Below are positions 5,303-7,003 of a DNA stretch of 7,003 bases, one piece after another. The DNA lies in assembly GCA_030067055.1 (NCBI GenBank), contig JASJAL010000390.1:1-7003 (forward strand), written 5' to 3'. The stretch comes from Kiloniellales bacterium (GTDB taxonomy: Bacteria > Pseudomonadota > Alphaproteobacteria > Kiloniellales > JAKSBE01). Positions within the stretch are counted from its first letter, which is position 1. Each line of letters starts with the position of its first letter. Below the pieces are notes generated by a model, which worked only from the letters and a program-made list of their open reading frames with translations, had not been told where the DNA came from and ran no database searches. The position numbers were made by a program, and so were the translations under genes.

Positions 5303-6607
5303 GTGAGCGGTCTGTTCGAGGCCCAAGCGCCGCGGCCCCTGGCGGACCGGCTGCGGCCCCAGCAGCTGTCCGAAGTCGTCGGTCAGGACCACCTGCTCGG
5401 CCCGGAGGCGCCGATCGGCCGGATGCTGGCCCAGGGCCGCCTGGCCTCGATGGTGCTCTGGGGACCTCCGGGCTGCGGCAAGACCACCATCGCCCGGCTG
5501 CTGGCCGAGCAGACCGACCTGGTCTTCGAACCGCTGTCCGCCGTCTTCTCGGGCGTCGCCGACCTGCGCAAGGTCTTTGCCGCCGCCAAGGAGCGGCGCC
5601 AGATGGGCCAGGGCACCCTGCTGTTCATCGACGAGATCCACCGTTTCAACCGGGCCCAGCAGGATGGCTTCCTGCCCTACGTCGAGGACGGCACGGTGAT
5701 CCTGGTCGGGGCGACGACCGAGAACCCCTCCTTCGAGCTGAACGCGGCCCTGCTGTCCCGGGCCCAGGTCTACGTTCTGCGCCGCCTGGACGAGGCCGCC
5801 CTGGAGGAACTGCTGCGCCGCGCCGAGAGTGAGAGCGGCGGCCCCCTGAGGCTGGAGCCCGAGGCCCGCACTGCGCTGATCGCCATGGCCGACGGCGACG
5901 GTCGCTATCTGCTCAACCTGGCGGAGGAGCTCTATGCCCTGCCGGAGGGCACGCCGCTCGACACCGCCCGCCTGGCCGAGGTGGTGCAGAAGCGCGCGCC
6001 GGTCTACGACAAGGGCCAGGAGAGCCACTACAACCTGATCTCGGCCCTGCACAAGTCGCTGAGGGGCTCGGATAGCGATGCGGCGCTCTACTGGCTGGCC
6101 AGGATGCTGGCCGGAGGCGAGGACCCTCACTACATCGCCCGCCGCCTGCTGCGCTTCGCTGTAGAGGATGTGGGACTGGCCGATCCTGGGGCCCTGGAGC
6201 AGGTATTGGCCGCCTGGCAGGCCTACGAGCGCCTGGGGACGCCGGAGGGTGAGCTGGCCCTGGCCCAGGCGGTCCTCTACCTCGGGACTGCGCCCAAGTC
6301 CAACGCCGCCTACCGGGCCCTGGGCCAGGCGATGCGGGTGGCCCGGGAGAGCGGCTCCCTGATGCCGCCCCAGCACATCCTTAACGCCCCGACCCGCCTG
6401 ATGAAGGACCTCGGCTACGGCCAGGGCTACGCCTACGACCACGACGCCCCCGAGGCCTTCTCCGGCCAGGACTACTTTCCCGAGGGGCTGCCCCGGCAGA
6501 GCTTCTACCAGCCGGTCGACCGGGGCTTCGAGCGGGAGATCCGCAAGCGCCTGGACTACTGGGACCGGCTTAGAACCCGCCGGCAGGCCGACCAGGAACG
6601 CGAATAG
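5303..6607 (+). CDS. rarA: Replication-associated recombination protein A (AAA+ ATPase, MgsA/WRNIP1 family)
   Basis: RarA is a cytosolic AAA+ ATPase related to clamp-loader subunits. It acts at stalled or collapsed replication forks and binds SSB and DNA ends. The 434-residue product has the normal length. Visible motifs are Walker A GPPGCGKTT (residues 54-62), Walker B LLFIDEIHRF (106-115), sensor-1 region VGATTENPSF (135-144) and the probable arginine-finger stretch LLSRAQVYVL (150-159, Arg153). The C-terminal MgsA oligomerisation part follows with YDKGQESHYNLISALHKSLR (235-254), ARRLLRFAVEDVGLADP (279-295), APKSNAAYRAL (330-340) and YFPEGL (391-396). The start is GTG at 5303, with AGGA at 5293-5296 in a purine-rich AGGAAGGG run just upstream; the N-terminus MSGLFE fits the family. 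Only 44 bases separate it from the protease gene, with no terminator seen, so cotranscription is likely. Confidence 0.96.
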   Translation: MSGLFEAQAPRPLADRLRPQQLSEVVGQDHLLGPEAPIGRMLAQGRLASMVLWGPPGCGKTTIARLLAEQTDLVFEPLSAVFSGVADLRKVFAAAKERRQMGQGTLLFIDEIHRFNRAQQDGFLPYVEDGTVILVGATTENPSFELNAALLSRAQVYVLRRLDEAALEELLRRAESESGGPLRLEPEARTALIAMADGDGRYLLNLAEELYALPEGTPLDTARLAEVVQKRAPVYDKGQESHYNLISALHKSLRGSDSDAALYWLARMLAGGEDPHYIARRLLRFAVEDVGLADPGALEQVLAAWQAYERLGTPEGELALAQAVLYLGTAPKSNAAYRALGQAMRVARESGSLMPPQHILNAPTRLMKDLGYGQGYAYDHDAPEAFSGQDYFPEGLPRQSFYQPVDRGFEREIRKRLDYWDRLRTRRQADQERE

Positions 6608-6612
6608 CAAAC

Positions 6613-6635
6613 GGTTGCCCGCACCCTGGGCAGCT
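6613..6635 (+). other. Weak hairpin just after rarA
   Basis: GGTTGCCC (6613-6620) can pair with GGGCAGCT (6628-6635), including two G-T wobbles, around a seven-base loop. It begins six bases after the rarA stop. No T-run follows, so it would be a poor intrinsic terminator; it may mark the 3' end of the protease-rarA transcript in a Rho-assisted way, or may be chance. Confidence 0.3.
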
Positions 6636-6672
6636 CTGCGATTCCCTCGCAGGTGCCATGCAGCTTTGCCGG

Positions 6673-6700
6673 TTGTCCCGTACCCAAGAAGAGGTATGGT
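6673..6700 (+). promoter_or_regulatory. Candidate sigma-70 promoter for the hydrolase gene
   Basis: TTGTCC (6673-6678) and TATGGT (6695-6700) are spaced by 16 bases, each matching four of six consensus positions. Transcription would start near 6707, about 50 bases before the ATG at 6756. The rest of the 148-base spacer shows no gene. A second TATAGT at 6738-6743 has no -35 partner and lies too close to the start codon. Confidence 0.35.
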
Positions 6701-6744
6701 CTCGCCGCCGACCCACGGGGAGGGCGCGGCCAAGCGTTATAGTC

Positions 6745-6750
6745 AGAGGA
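6745..6750 (+). promoter_or_regulatory. Ribosome binding site supporting the ATG at 6756
   Basis: AGAGGA ends five bases before the ATG at 6756. The frame is open further upstream to another ATG at 6696, but there the purine run GAAGAGG ends one base before the codon, too close to work, and it would add 20 residues unlike the family N-terminus. Confidence 0.6.
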
Positions 6751-6755
6751 CTGCA

Positions 6756-7003
6756 ATGCCCGATTATACCACGCCCGAGCGGGCGCGGACGGCGCTGGTA
6801 ACCATCAACCTGCAGCGTGACTTCGTCAAAAACGGTTCGCCGCTCAGATCCCGCGGCGTCGGGGCCGCGATGCCGGGCATCCAACGCCTGGTCGAGGGAT
6901 TTCGGGCCGCCGGCCTGCCGATCGTCCATGCGGTCCGGCTCTATCGACCGGATGGCTCCAACGTCGACAGCTTCCGCCGCAAGGCGGTCGAGGATGGGCT
7001 CCG
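6756..7003 (+). CDS. Isochorismatase-like cysteine hydrolase, N-terminal part (3' truncated)
   Basis: Only the first 82 codons lie in the window. They show the opening of the isochorismatase-like fold: a first beta strand RTALVTINLQRDFV (residues 11-24), in which Asp22 sits where the family's catalytic Asp is found (usual form D-x-Q-x-DF), then GSPLRSRG (27-34), a helix IQRLVEGFRAAG (42-53) and the second strand LPIVHAVRLYRPDGSN (54-69). The lysine and cysteine of the usual Asp-Lys-Cys triad would lie beyond the window. Members hydrolyse isochorismate, nicotinamide, ureidoacrylate, carbamoyl compounds and others; the N-terminus alone does not say which, so no substrate or symbol is assigned. 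The start is ATG 6756 on the basis of the ribosome binding site and family length. It is 148 bases downstream of rarA with a candidate promoter between them, so it is probably a separate transcription unit. Confidence 0.8.
   Translation, partial: MPDYTTPERARTALVTINLQRDFVKNGSPLRSRGVGAAMPGIQRLVEGFRAAGLPIVHAVRLYRPDGSNVDSFRRKAVEDGL

Noticed and set aside
4748..6733. A 661-codon open frame on the minus strand opposite the protease end and all of rarA
   Set aside because: It is the complement of two clearly recognised genes in GC-rich DNA with strong third-position bias, which keeps antisense frames open. Its translation is low-complexity (Gly, Gln, Arg, Leu rich) with no motif I recognise.
6658..6792. 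Small ORF beginning ATG at 6658 in the rarA-hydrolase spacer
   Set aside because: It has no ribosome binding site and no recognisable product, and it runs out of frame into the hydrolase gene.

Overview
This window is a piece of core chromosome from a high-GC proteobacterium (about two-thirds G+C by eye), most likely an alphaproteobacterium. The evidence is the gene order secY-adk-rpsM-rpsK-rpoA-rplQ with no rpmJ between adk and rpsM and no rpsD between rpsK and rpoA, the RpoA N-terminus beginning MLQKNW, and the run rplQ - Do-type protease - rarA, which I recall as common in Alphaproteobacteria. A Rhodospirillales-like member is a reasonable guess, but the sequence alone does not fix the order. 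All nine genes are on the + strand and codon use looks uniform. I see no insertion sequence, tRNA, CRISPR array, prophage or other sign of transfer.

Layout. (1) 2-478 is the C-terminal third of SecY. Its stop overlaps the TTG start of adk (475-1125), an adenylate kinase with a four-cysteine LID. (2) A near-consensus sigma-70 promoter (1129-1156) and a 5' leader hairpin (1161-1188) precede rpsM (S13), rpsK (S11), rpoA and rplQ (L17). This alpha-operon-like unit has 126-base spacers on both sides of rpoA, and each can fold into a stem-loop. A strong intrinsic terminator (3744-3781) ends the unit. (3) A periplasmic Do/HtrA-family protease with two PDZ domains (3828-5258) is followed 44 bases later by rarA (5303-6607), a AAA+ replication-associated recombination protein. 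(4) A 148-base gap with a candidate promoter leads into the start of an isochorismatase-like cysteine hydrolase (6756 to the window end, truncated).

How the genes work together. SecY is the protein-conducting channel, and the Do protease acts on proteins exported through it. Adk balances adenine nucleotides. S13, S11, L17 and RpoA tie ribosome and RNA polymerase production together. RarA acts at stalled replication forks. The window is mostly ordinary housekeeping DNA and I found no convincing undescribed system. The points most worth a second look are the dedicated rpsM promoter with its hairpin at the transcript start, and the structured spacer between rpoA and rplQ.
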